Positions 5,388 through 12,185 of a DNA stretch of 12,185 bases are shown piece by piece (the stretch's first letter is position 1; every line of letters starts with the position of its first letter). The stretch covers positions 1 through 12,185 of the forward strand of contig DASXAM010000047.1 in NCBI GenBank assembly GCA_036404275.1. Direction: 5' to 3'. Below the pieces are notes generated by a model. That model saw nothing but the letters and a program-made list of their open reading frames with translations. It was not told the DNA's origin and did no database searches. Position numbers and translations under genes: made by a program. The stretch is from AP-15 sp036404275. Its GTDB lineage: Bacteria; Pseudomonadota; Alphaproteobacteria; ATCC43930; CGMCC-115725.

Positions 5388-6530
5388 ATGATCAAACGGT
5401 TTCACGCGCTCTATGTCGGCCAGATCGCGCTCGACAATATCGGTCTCGGCGGCACCCCGGCGAACCAGCGGCGCTATTCGAACGAGCGCTTGTCGGAGGT
5501 GTTCGAGACCGCGCGCGATGTCGCGCGGCTGATGGACGAGGAGGGCTACTACGCGCTGTGGACCGCCGAGCACCATTTCCAGCGCGAGGGCTACGAGTGC
5601 CTGCCGAACCTCGTCCAGCTCGGCCTCTGGCTCGCGACCCAGACCAAGCGCCTCAAATTCGGCTGCGCCTTCAACATCCTGCCGATGTGGCACCCGATCC
5701 GGCTCGCCGAGGATTACGCGATGGCCGACATCGTCACCGACGGCCGAGTCATCATGGGGGTCGGGCGCGGCTATCACACGCGCGAGGTCGAAACCTTTGG
5801 CGCGCCCTTGCTCGACACCGACGCCAACCGCGCCATTTTCGAGGAAGGGCTCGAGCTTTTATTGAAATGCTTCAACGAGGAATCGTTCCGCCACCAGGGC
5901 AAATACTACCAATGCCCGCCGCCGGTTCCCTATCGCGGCTACCAGCTCGACGAAATCACGATGGTGCCGCGGCCAAAGCACCTGCCGGTCGAAGTGTGGA
6001 TGCCGATCGCCAGCGGCCGGACGATCGACCTGATGGCGCGGATGGGCTTGAAGGCGATGGTGACGTTGAACGGGGAGAAAATCCTCGACGATGTGATCCG
6101 CGCCTTTCACATTGCCTGCCATCGCCACGGCCGCAACGTCGAGCTCGGTCAGGACATGATCTGGGGGGCGGGACTTTATTTGGCCGATACCAAGGCCGAG
6201 GCGATGCACCGGGTCGAGCCCTCGCATGACGAACGCTACAAGTGGTTCGCGCCCTTTGGCTTTGTCCGCTACGCCGACGAGGAGGGTCGGACCTGGGGCA
6301 CACCGGGCGCGCCGAGCCGTGTGCCGTCGCTTGCCGACGGCGTCGCGCAAAAGGCCTGGTTCTGCGGACCTCCCGGCGAGGTCATCGACGGCATCAAATC
6401 GATCGAGGCGAAATATCCGGGGCTAGAGGATTTTATGATCCATTGGGCCGAGGGGCTGCCGCCCGAGGAGTTCAAGGACCAGTTGCGCCGCTTCGCCCGC
6501 GAGGTGATGCCGGCCTTCAACCGCGCATGA
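5388..6530 (+). CDS. LLM-class (luciferase-like) flavin-dependent monooxygenase
   Basis: 380 residues from the ATG at 5388. This start gives the family-typical MIKRFHALYVGQIALDN; an ATG at 5331 would add 19 non-conserved residues. The protein has the TIM-barrel pattern of bacterial-luciferase relatives: YYALWTAEHHFQREG (about 54-68), FGCAFNILPMWHPIRLAEDYAMADIVTDGR (about 91-120), MGVGRGYHTREVETFG (about 123-138), and VPRPKHLPVEVWMP in the second half. Such enzymes use reduced FMN (rarely F420) supplied by a partner reductase and O2 to oxidise aldehydes, sulfonates, amines or other organics; the substrate here is not evident. The stop codon overlaps the start of the next gene in an ATGA junction, so the two are translationally coupled. 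It is paralogous to the protein at 9455-10657. The ribosome site (GAGG at 5371) is distant and weak. Confidence 0.88.
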   Translation: MIKRFHALYVGQIALDNIGLGGTPANQRRYSNERLSEVFETARDVARLMDEEGYYALWTAEHHFQREGYECLPNLVQLGLWLATQTKRLKFGCAFNILPMWHPIRLAEDYAMADIVTDGRVIMGVGRGYHTREVETFGAPLLDTDANRAIFEEGLELLLKCFNEESFRHQGKYYQCPPPVPYRGYQLDEITMVPRPKHLPVEVWMPIASGRTIDLMARMGLKAMVTLNGEKILDDVIRAFHIACHRHGRNVELGQDMIWGAGLYLADTKAEAMHRVEPSHDERYKWFAPFGFVRYADEEGRTWGTPGAPSRVPSLADGVAQKAWFCGPPGEVIDGIKSIEAKYPGLEDFMIHWAEGLPPEEFKDQLRRFAREVMPAFNRA

Positions 6531-7009
6531 GCGCCGAACGTGACCGCGGCGCCGCACCGAACCGGCGCCGCCAGATCCGCATGACGCCGGAGGAGGAAGC
6601 GTCGTTTTTGCGCGAGCACCCGAAATGCGCGCTGGCCACGCTCGATAAGGACGGCTTTCCGCATGTCGTGGCGATGGGCTTTTTTGTCGATGAGAGCGGC
6701 GCCTTTTGCATGACCTCCTACGCCAAGGCGCAAAAGGTCTTGAACATCCGGCGCAACCCGCTCGTCGGGATCATGGTGGAGGCTGGTGACGCCTATGCCG
6801 AATTGCAAGGCGTGATGGTCCGCGGCACCTGCGAGATCATCGAGGATACCGACGCGGTGCGCGCCTCGATGCACCACCGCCGTCGCACCAGCGCCGCCGA
6901 CCGCGGCTCCAGCTCCGGCCTCGACACCGCCCCCAAGCGCGTTCTTCTCAAGATCACCCCAGTCAAAAAGACGAGCTGGGACCACAAAAAACTCGGCGGC
7001 CGGTACTGA
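6527..7009 (+). CDS. Pyridoxamine 5'-phosphate oxidase-fold flavin/F420-binding protein
   Basis: 160 residues starting in an ATGA overlap with the monooxygenase stop; an internal ATG at 6581 (MTPEEEASFL) is an alternative that fits many homologues. The split-barrel pattern is MTPEEEASFLREHPKCALATLDKDGFPHVVAM (about 19-50), then MTSYAKAQKVLNIRRNP (about 62-78), VGIMVEAGDAYAELQGVMVRGTCEII (about 80-105) and KRVLLKITPVKKTSWDHKKL near the end. These are the marks of the PPOX-like family whose members bind FMN or F420 and act as small oxidoreductases; true pyridoxamine phosphate oxidase (PdxH) is longer and differs in its substrate-binding residues. Overlap with the luciferase-like gene suggests that it supplies reduced flavin to that enzyme or acts on its product. 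This link is inferred from position only. Confidence 0.82.
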   Translation: MSAERDRGAAPNRRRQIRMTPEEEASFLREHPKCALATLDKDGFPHVVAMGFFVDESGAFCMTSYAKAQKVLNIRRNPLVGIMVEAGDAYAELQGVMVRGTCEIIEDTDAVRASMHHRRRTSAADRGSSSGLDTAPKRVLLKITPVKKTSWDHKKLGGRY

Positions 7010-7063
7010 TCGGCAAGCCACGCACCGGGTTGCGGCTGTCGTGATCGCTGCGCCGCCGGGCGG

Positions 7064-7426
7064 CTATGCCGTCATTACTTCGAGCAGGTGGCCGTTCGGA
7101 TCGCAGAAGTAAAAGCCGCGGCCGCCGTGGCGGTGATTGATCTGCATATCGGTGTGCGAGCGCGGCCCGCTGCCATAAGCAAGGCCCTCGCCGCGCACGC
7201 GGTCGTAGATGCCGTCGAACTCGGCCTCGCTGACCTTGAACGCATAATGGTGACGCTCGAATTTGTCCCAATTGTCGAAATCGACGGTCAGCGTGTCGTT
7301 GATCCGCACCGGGGCGAAATGCGACACCGGCCCATCATATTTCAGGCCGAAGATCCGAGCGAAAAACCGCGCCGACTCTTCCTTGTCATGCGCCGGGACG
7401 ATTGTGTGGTCGAGATGAATGGTCAT
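7064..7426 (-). CDS. VOC-superfamily (glyoxalase/dioxygenase fold) protein
   Basis: 120 residues, a single pair of beta-alpha-beta-beta-beta modules, the usual length for one-domain VOC proteins. AGGAGGT lies five bases before the ATG at 7426 and decides the start; in-frame codons upstream are not family-like. Metal-ligand positions of the superfamily are all present: H7 (in IHLDHTIV), H60 (in FERHHYAFKV) and E116 (in GHLLEVMT). HGGRGFYFCDPNGHLLE near the C-terminus is the classic closing motif. Family members include glyoxalase I, extradiol dioxygenases and fosfomycin or bleomycin resistance proteins; this one cannot be assigned to a reaction. It converges with the PPOX gene (54 nt between stop codons) and diverges from the serine hydrolase at 7683. 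Confidence 0.87.
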   Translation of the reverse strand: MTIHLDHTIVPAHDKEESARFFARIFGLKYDGPVSHFAPVRINDTLTVDFDNWDKFERHHYAFKVSEAEFDGIYDRVRGEGLAYGSGPRSHTDMQINHRHGGRGFYFCDPNGHLLEVMTA

Positions 7427-7682
7427 GTCGCACCTCCTCTTCCTCCACCGCAAAAAGATGAGGCTCGTCCCCCCGGTCGGCAAGCGTCGCCCGTGCCGAC
7501 AAGGTAGGCCCATTTATCGCCGGTCGGCTGGACCAGGCCGGGCAAACGAAAGGCGCGTCGGTGCGGATTCGCGCGATTTGCCGAGTTGCTGGCGCTTTTC
7601 GGGACGCTATGCGGCGAACGGCCGGCGACACTTGCAACCCGAAATAGGGGCCGGCTAGTGTCGCGAGGTCGGAGGGGTGGCG
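7427..7682. promoter_or_regulatory. Divergent promoter region of VOC and serine hydrolase genes
   Basis: 256 nt between the divergent starts must hold promoters for both genes. The only firm signals are the ribosome sites: AGGAGGT for the minus-strand gene and GGAGGGG (7671-7677) for the plus-strand gene. No convincing -35/-10 pair, sigma-54 element or activator-type repeat was seen. Confidence 0.4.
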
Positions 7683-9458
7683 ATGCGCGCGGCAATGAAG
7701 CGGGTGCGGCTGCTGGGCGCGGCGATTTGGGCTGCGTGCGCTGTGGCAGCGGCGACCGCTGAGGCGGACGAGGCACAGATAGTCGGCCAGATCGTCGATG
7801 CCTTTGCGCAGGCGGCGATCCGCCAGGGGGTCGCGGTCGGCATCGGCGTGGCCGTTATCGATCAGAGCGGGTTCGGGTTTCGCAACAGCTATGTCTATGG
7901 CAAGGCCGACTCGGCCGCCGGCATCCCGTTTGCGCCGGATTCGATCTTCGAGATCGGCTCGAACACCAAGGTTTTCACCACCAACCTCGTCGGCCAGGCG
8001 GTATTCGAAACGTCGGTCGGACTCGGTGATCGCCTGTCCGAATTCAAGGGCGAGCTCGGCCGGCTCGAGCCGCTGACCGGGCAGATCACGTTGCGCGAGC
8101 TCGGCGATTTCACCGCCGGCATCGCCGACTTGGCGCCCTTGTGCAAGGATGAGCACGTTCCGGGCTGCCTGCCCTCGAAGCGGCCTTCGGTCCAGGATTA
8201 TTCGGCGCAGCAATTCGTCGAGTTCTTTCGCGGCACCGTACCCAAAAACTACAATCTGACGCATCCGAAGCCGGTCGGCAAACTGCCTGCACCCTATTTT
8301 TATTCCGATTTCAGCACCGGGCTGTTGGGATTGCTGCTCGGCACGACGAGCGGCACCGCGATTTCCGACAGCTCGCTCGATGGCTGGTTCGGCGAGGTCG
8401 GCGCCCGCATTCTGGCCCCCCTGCACATGCGCAACACCTATCTCGAAGTGCCGGCGAGCGTGCCGGTGCGGCGCATCGCCAAGGGCTATTCGCCAGCCTT
8501 TGCGGCCGTCGAGGTCAGCGACGGCCGGGTCGGCAAAATCGACCTTCTCGACGGCGGCAGCGCATATTCGGCGGCGCCCGCGGTCAGCGTCATCGGAGGC
8601 GGCGGCTTCGGCGCCAAAGCTGCGGCGACAATCGAAAACGGCAAGGTCACTGCAATCAAGGTTAAGGCAGGCGGCAGCGGCTATATCGCGGCGCCGGCAC
8701 TGGCGCTCAACGGCGGCTCTTCGACGGCGACGGCGCACGCCATCCCGATCGTGGCCGGCGGCAAGGTGGTCGCGGTCGAGGTGCTGACGCAGGGTGCGGG
8801 CTACAAACGCGTGCCCAAAGTGACGATCCGCGGCGGTCGTGGCGCCGGCGGCCGGGACGCAACCGCGGTCGCCCATCTCGCCAACGGACGGGTCAACTCG
8901 ATCACCGTCAGTAACGGCGGCGCCGGCTATCGGCCGCCGCTGACGGCGCGGGTGGCGCCGGGCGATCCGGAAAAAAACGTGATCCCGATCTGGGCCCCGG
9001 CGGGGGCGCTGCAATCCACCCTCGACGACGTGGCGCGGCTTGCCGCGGCCGCGCTCGACCGGCCGCTGCGACGCGCCCGGCTGCCGTTGTCGTTGCGCGA
9101 GGGGTTCAGGATCGCCGAGACCCCCTACGCCTGCGCCGCCGCCGATCCGACGCTCTCGACCTGTCCCGCCGGCACCAATCGGGTCGGGCTCGCCTGGTCG
9201 ATCGTGCCGGCCGACGCGGCGAACCATGCCCCCGAGATCGTCACCAAAAACGGCGGGCTGCCCGGATTTTCCAGCCAGATCTTTCTGGTCCCCGAGCGCG
9301 GCCTCGCCGTCGTCGTGCTGGTCAATTCCGAATCGCACGGGGTCGACGTCGAAAAGATCGGCGGCAACCATCCGCTCGCCGCCGCGCCGGCGCAGGTGCT
9401 GGCGTTCAATATCGGATATGATCTGATCGAACTCCTCCCGGCAAAAGGCACGCCATGA
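7683..9458 (+). CDS. Secreted class C beta-lactamase-type serine hydrolase with inserted repeat domain
   Basis: 591 residues from the ATG at 7683 (GGAGG at 7671 gives a normal spacing; a GTG at 7677 is too close). Residues 1-28 form a signal peptide with an Ala-rich core. The class C/EstB fold begins at about residue 32: S93-N-T-K96 is the SxxK nucleophile motif (in FEIGSNTKVFTTN), Y207-S-D is the second motif (usually Y-x-N), and K522-N-G-G replaces the KTG/HTG motif. IAKGYSP (about 265-271) and PAGALQSTLDDVARL (about 439-453), normally separated by a short loop, are here parted by a 150-residue beta-repeat. The usual family length is about 380-450, so the excess is the insert. It may hydrolyse esters, amides or D-amino peptides in the periplasm; no substrate is evident. 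Its stop overlaps the start of the second luciferase-like gene, implying coupled expression. Confidence 0.85.
   Translation: MRAAMKRVRLLGAAIWAACAVAAATAEADEAQIVGQIVDAFAQAAIRQGVAVGIGVAVIDQSGFGFRNSYVYGKADSAAGIPFAPDSIFEIGSNTKVFTTNLVGQAVFETSVGLGDRLSEFKGELGRLEPLTGQITLRELGDFTAGIADLAPLCKDEHVPGCLPSKRPSVQDYSAQQFVEFFRGTVPKNYNLTHPKPVGKLPAPYFYSDFSTGLLGLLLGTTSGTAISDSSLDGWFGEVGARILAPLHMRNTYLEVPASVPVRRIAKGYSPAFAAVEVSDGRVGKIDLLDGGSAYSAAPAVSVIGGGGFGAKAAATIENGKVTAIKVKAGGSGYIAAPALALNGGSSTATAHAIPIVAGGKVVAVEVLTQGAGYKRVPKVTIRGGRGAGGRDATAVAHLANGRVNSITVSNGGAGYRPPLTARVAPGDPEKNVIPIWAPAGALQSTLDDVARLAAAALDRPLRRARLPLSLREGFRIAETPYACAAADPTLSTCPAGTNRVGLAWSIVPADAANHAPEIVTKNGGLPGFSSQIFLVPERGLAVVVLVNSESHGVDVEKIGGNHPLAAAPAQVLAFNIGYDLIELLPAKGTP
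8508..8963 (+). repeat. Four tandem GxGY beta-repeats inside the serine hydrolase
   Basis: Protein-level repeat of about 40 residues. Each unit has a V-x-x-I/V-x-V strand, a glycine turn with tyrosine (GGSAYSAAP, GGSGYIAAP, QGAGYKRVP, GGAGYRPPL), a further strand and a Gly/Ala-rich strand. The key tyrosines are residues 295, 334, 374 and 416 of the hydrolase. Similar GGSGYxxxP repeats occur in bacterial and phage surface proteins as beta-structures, possibly for binding. The DNA of the units is too diverged for recent slippage. Confidence 0.8.
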
Positions 9459-10657
9459 AAGTTTTCGTCTTTGACCTGCTGGCTTACGGCGAGCAGCTCG
9501 ACCACCTGAAGATCGGCAACGAGCTCCCCTATCCGCTGGCGAAGGAGCATTTCAAGCCCGAGGTGGCGGCGCGGACCTATGCCGAGCATCTCGACGCCTG
9601 GGAGGAGCTCGATCGGCTCGGCTATGACGGGGTCGGGTTCAACGAGCACCATTGCTCGCCTTATGGGCTGATGAATTCGCCGAATTTGCTCGCCGCGGCG
9701 GCGGCGCAGCGCACCAAAAACCTCAAGCTGTTGATCTACGGCAACCTGCTGCCGTTGCACGAGCCGCTGCGCCTCGCCGAGGAATTGGCGATGCTCGACT
9801 GCATGTCGAACGGCCGGCTGATCTCCGGTTTTGCCCGCGGCATTCCGCGCGAATACCAGGTGCACAACGTCCCGCTCGCCGAATCGCGCGCCCGCTTCGA
9901 GGAAGCCTTCGACATCGTCACTCGCGCTTGGAGCGAGGAGGTGTTCTCCTATCGCGGCCGGTTCTGGAGCTATGACGACGCGGCGCTCTGGCCGCGCCCG
10001 GTGCAGCAGCCGCGCCCGCCGATCTGGATGCCGATCATCGGCAGCAAGGAATCGATCGAGTTCGCCGCCCGCCACGATTTGCCGATCACCCCGGGCCTCG
10101 GGCGCTCGCGCGGCCTGCGCGACGACATCATCCGCTATTACGCCCGCTGCCTCGACCGCGCCGGCCACCGCATCACGCCCGGCCACCTGTCGCTCGGCAT
10201 CAGCGCCTATGTCGCCGACTCGAAGGCGCAAGCGGTGCGCGAGATGGGTCCCTACCACCTCTACTTCAACCGCACGCTATTCAGCCACGGCAACTTTACC
10301 GAGACCGAGCGCCAGCGCGAGACCGGCTACGCGACCGCCGCCTCGACCGATTACGTGAGCCCGGAGAACCGCCGCGCCGCGCAATTCGCTCGCGAGGATT
10401 TCCGCAACCTGACCTTGGCCGACATCGAGCGCCAGGCCGAGGAGATGCCCTGGGGCACGGCATCGGAGGTCGTCGAGCGGATCGTCGCCGCGGCCGACAG
10501 CGCCGGCGCCGGCACCGTGCAGGTGAGCCTCAACCGCGGCGTCCTGCCGCCGGAGATGTTCTTGGAGCAGATCCGCCGCTTCGCCCGCGAGGTGCTGCCG
10601 GCGCTCCAGGCGCACCAGGTCGCGCGCGTGCCGCTCGCGGAGGAGGTCGCGGCTTAG
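9455..10657 (+). CDS. LLM-class (luciferase-like) flavin-dependent monooxygenase
   Basis: 400 residues, starting at an ATG that overlaps the hydrolase stop (ATGA), so translation is coupled. The N-terminus MKVFVFDLLAYGEQLDHL, GYDGVGFNEHHCSPYGLMNSPN (about 57-78), LIYGNLLPLHEPLRLAEELAMLDCMSNGR (about 93-121) and SGFARGIPREYQVHNVP (about 124-140) mark the luciferase-like TIM barrel. VQQPRPPIWMPIIGSKESIEFAA in the middle and QIRRFAREVLPAL near the end are further family landmarks; the last also occurs almost unchanged in the protein at 5388-6530. It needs reduced flavin and O2; the substrate is unknown. An ABC binding-protein gene follows after 277 nt, and such pairs often serve uptake and oxidation of one compound, an inference here. 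Confidence 0.88.
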   Translation: MKVFVFDLLAYGEQLDHLKIGNELPYPLAKEHFKPEVAARTYAEHLDAWEELDRLGYDGVGFNEHHCSPYGLMNSPNLLAAAAAQRTKNLKLLIYGNLLPLHEPLRLAEELAMLDCMSNGRLISGFARGIPREYQVHNVPLAESRARFEEAFDIVTRAWSEEVFSYRGRFWSYDDAALWPRPVQQPRPPIWMPIIGSKESIEFAARHDLPITPGLGRSRGLRDDIIRYYARCLDRAGHRITPGHLSLGISAYVADSKAQAVREMGPYHLYFNRTLFSHGNFTETERQRETGYATAASTDYVSPENRRAAQFAREDFRNLTLADIERQAEEMPWGTASEVVERIVAAADSAGAGTVQVSLNRGVLPPEMFLEQIRRFAREVLPALQAHQVARVPLAEEVAA

Positions 10658-10934
10658 GTCGAAAGCCTTCTCCTCTCGATCGGGGGGCTTGGGTGCGGCG
10701 CGAAGCCCATGCGCGGACCGCCTCGGACGACAAGAGGACCGTCCCCGCCAATCAGGAGGAGGAGACCGGCGCCGCTGGACCTGGCGTTGTAGTTCAACCA
10801 TCATCTCTGATGTCCGCTTGTCGCGTGTGTCCATGCCTGCCTGCGCGGTCGCGGCCGGGATCCGCGGACCGCCGGGTCACGCCGGCCCTGACAAGAACGC
10901 GGCGCCGGAAGACGAGCAGCAACGGGGAGGGGTG

Positions 10935-12185
10935 ATGCGCTCATTCGGGAATAGAAGCGGCGAGCCGACGCGGCGCGATCTCTTGGCGGCGACCGCGGCG
11001 CTCGGCCTCGCGGCCGGCATGCCCGGCGTGGCGCGCGCCGCGCCGCAAGGGCAGATGAGCTGGGCCGCCCACATCTCGCTCGCGCCGACCTGGTTCGACC
11101 CGGCCGAGACCTCGGGGATCATCACGCCCTTCATGGTGCTCTACGCGCTGCACGACGCGGTGGTGAAGCCGATGCCGGGCCAGCTCCTGGCGCCGAGCCT
11201 CGCCGAATCCTTCGCCGCGGCGGAGGATGGGCTCAGCTACGATTTCGTCCTGCGCCAGGGTGTCGTCTTCCACAATGGCGACCCGGTCACCGCCGAGGAC
11301 GTGAAGTTTTCGTTCGAGCGCTACCGCGGCGCCTCCAGCACGATGCTGAAGGCCCGCGTCGCCGCGATCGACACTCCCGACCCGCGCCATGTGCGCTTCC
11401 GCCTCAAGGAGCCGTGGCCGGATTTTCTGACGTTCTACGGCAGCGCCACCGGCGCCGGCTGGGTGGTGCCGAAGAAATACCTCGAAAAGGTCGGTGACGA
11501 CGGCTTCAAGAAGGCGCCGATCGGCGCTGGTCCCTACAAGTTCGTCTCGTTCACGCCCGGCATCGAGCTGGTGATGGAGGCGTTCGAGCCCTATTGGCGC
11601 AAGACGCCGAGCGTCAAGCGCATCGTCATCAAGAGCATCCCCGATGGGACGACCCGGCTCGCCGCGCTGAAGCGCGGCGAGGTGGACGGCATGTACTGGG
11701 TCAGCGGCGAGCTCGCCGAGGAGCTGCAGCGCACCCCCGGCCTGTCGATCGCATCGGCGCACACGGCACCCTTCTGGATCTACTTCCCCGAGCAGTGGGA
11801 CCCGCAATCGCCATGGCACGATGTGCGGGCGCGGCAGGCGCTCAACCTCGCCATCGACCGCAAGACGATCAACCAGGCAATCACGCTCGGCTATTCCAAG
11901 CTGACCAACAACGCGTTCGTGCCGCCGCATTTCGAGTTCTACTGGCAGCCGCCGGAGCCGGTTTACGACCCGGCCAAGGCGAGAGAGCTGGTCGCCGCGG
12001 CCGGGCATCCGGGCGGGATCGACGCCGGTCCCTTCTATTGCGACGCCGCCTTCGCCAATGTCGGCGAGGCGATCGTCAACAATCTGCGCGAGGCCGGCAT
12101 CCGCGCCGATCTGCGGCCGATCGAGCGCGCCGCCTTCTACGGCAGCTATTCGGGAAAGAAGTTCAAGAACCTGATCCTCGGCGGC
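10935..12185 (+). CDS. ABC transporter substrate-binding protein, family 5 (peptide/opine/nickel type), 3' end outside the window
   Basis: 417 codons are open from the ATG at 10935 to the window edge with no stop; a full family member has about 500-540 residues. GGAGG lies 4 nt before the start. The N-terminus has a twin-arginine motif (TRRDLLAA, residues 12-19) and a hydrophobic run ending ARA-AP, so export by Tat is likely; no lipobox Cys is present. The family 5 signature is clear: PSLAESF followed by YDFVLRQGVVFHNGDPVTAEDVKFSFERY (about residues 99-127), then GAGPYKFVSFTPG and VRARQALNLAIDRKTI. It is a periplasmic receptor that delivers a ligand to an inner-membrane permease pair, whose genes presumably follow beyond the window. 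The ligand cannot be read from the sequence. Confidence 0.93.
   Translation, partial: MRSFGNRSGEPTRRDLLAATAALGLAAGMPGVARAAPQGQMSWAAHISLAPTWFDPAETSGIITPFMVLYALHDAVVKPMPGQLLAPSLAESFAAAEDGLSYDFVLRQGVVFHNGDPVTAEDVKFSFERYRGASSTMLKARVAAIDTPDPRHVRFRLKEPWPDFLTFYGSATGAGWVVPKKYLEKVGDDGFKKAPIGAGPYKFVSFTPGIELVMEAFEPYWRKTPSVKRIVIKSIPDGTTRLAALKRGEVDGMYWVSGELAEELQRTPGLSIASAHTAPFWIYFPEQWDPQSPWHDVRARQALNLAIDRKTINQAITLGYSKLTNNAFVPPHFEFYWQPPEPVYDPAKARELVAAAGHPGGIDAGPFYCDAAFANVGEAIVNNLREAGIRADLRPIERAAFYGSYSGKKFKNLILGG

Noticed and set aside
7051..7063. GC-rich hairpin between the converging PPOX and VOC genes
   Set aside because: Stem of about four pairs and no T-run on either strand; not supportable as a terminator.
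7386..9371. Long minus-strand frame (661 codons) opposite the serine hydrolase
   Set aside because: Arg/Asp/Gly-rich antisense shadow of a GC-rich gene; the plus strand has signal peptide, SxxK motif and ribosome site.

Overview
The window is high-GC bacterial DNA, most likely from an alphaproteobacterium. The small two-helix HIG1-like membrane protein directly followed by a PduO-type cobalamin adenosyltransferase is an alphaproteobacterial arrangement. Proteins with PEP-CTERM tails indicate an exosortase-bearing, probably exopolysaccharide-producing, Gram-negative host. A secreted glutamic (G1) peptidase hints at an acidic habitat, but this is inference.

Layout. Positions 2-274 hold the 3' end of a probable PEP-CTERM protein. 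Positions 442-1225 carry the HIG1-like protein and the adenosyltransferase, a housekeeping pair. Positions 1409-2521 encode a secreted eqolisin-type glutamic peptidase with a C-terminal Ig-like domain. Positions 2552-5089 form the most distinctive region. Two minus-strand PEP-CTERM surface-protein genes (2609-3340 and 4205-4963) each have a near-identical terminator, a sigma-54 (GG-N10-GC) promoter, and a TGTCARGAATTCCGWC inverted-repeat site exactly 64 nt upstream of that promoter. A third, perfect copy of the site (3817-3833) lies in the long intergenic stretch. It faces a damaged sigma-54-like promoter with no gene behind it, and an AT-rich island lies beyond. A fourth, degenerate copy sits at 5162-5178.

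Positions 5388-12185 look like an accessory catabolic region: a luciferase-like flavin monooxygenase overlapping a small PPOX-fold flavin protein, a convergent glyoxalase/VOC protein, a secreted class C beta-lactamase-type serine hydrolase interrupted by a four-unit GxGY repeat, a second luciferase-like monooxygenase overlapping the hydrolase stop codon, and the start of a Tat-exported peptide/opine-type ABC transporter binding protein that runs off the end.

How the genes work together: the PEP-CTERM genes appear to be one co-regulated regulon, presumably under a sigma-54 activator and sorted by an exosortase, neither of which is in the window. The monooxygenase region suggests uptake, hydrolysis and oxidation of an unidentified substrate; this is inferred from gene order only. 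No tRNA, rRNA, CRISPR array, insertion sequence or phage gene was seen.
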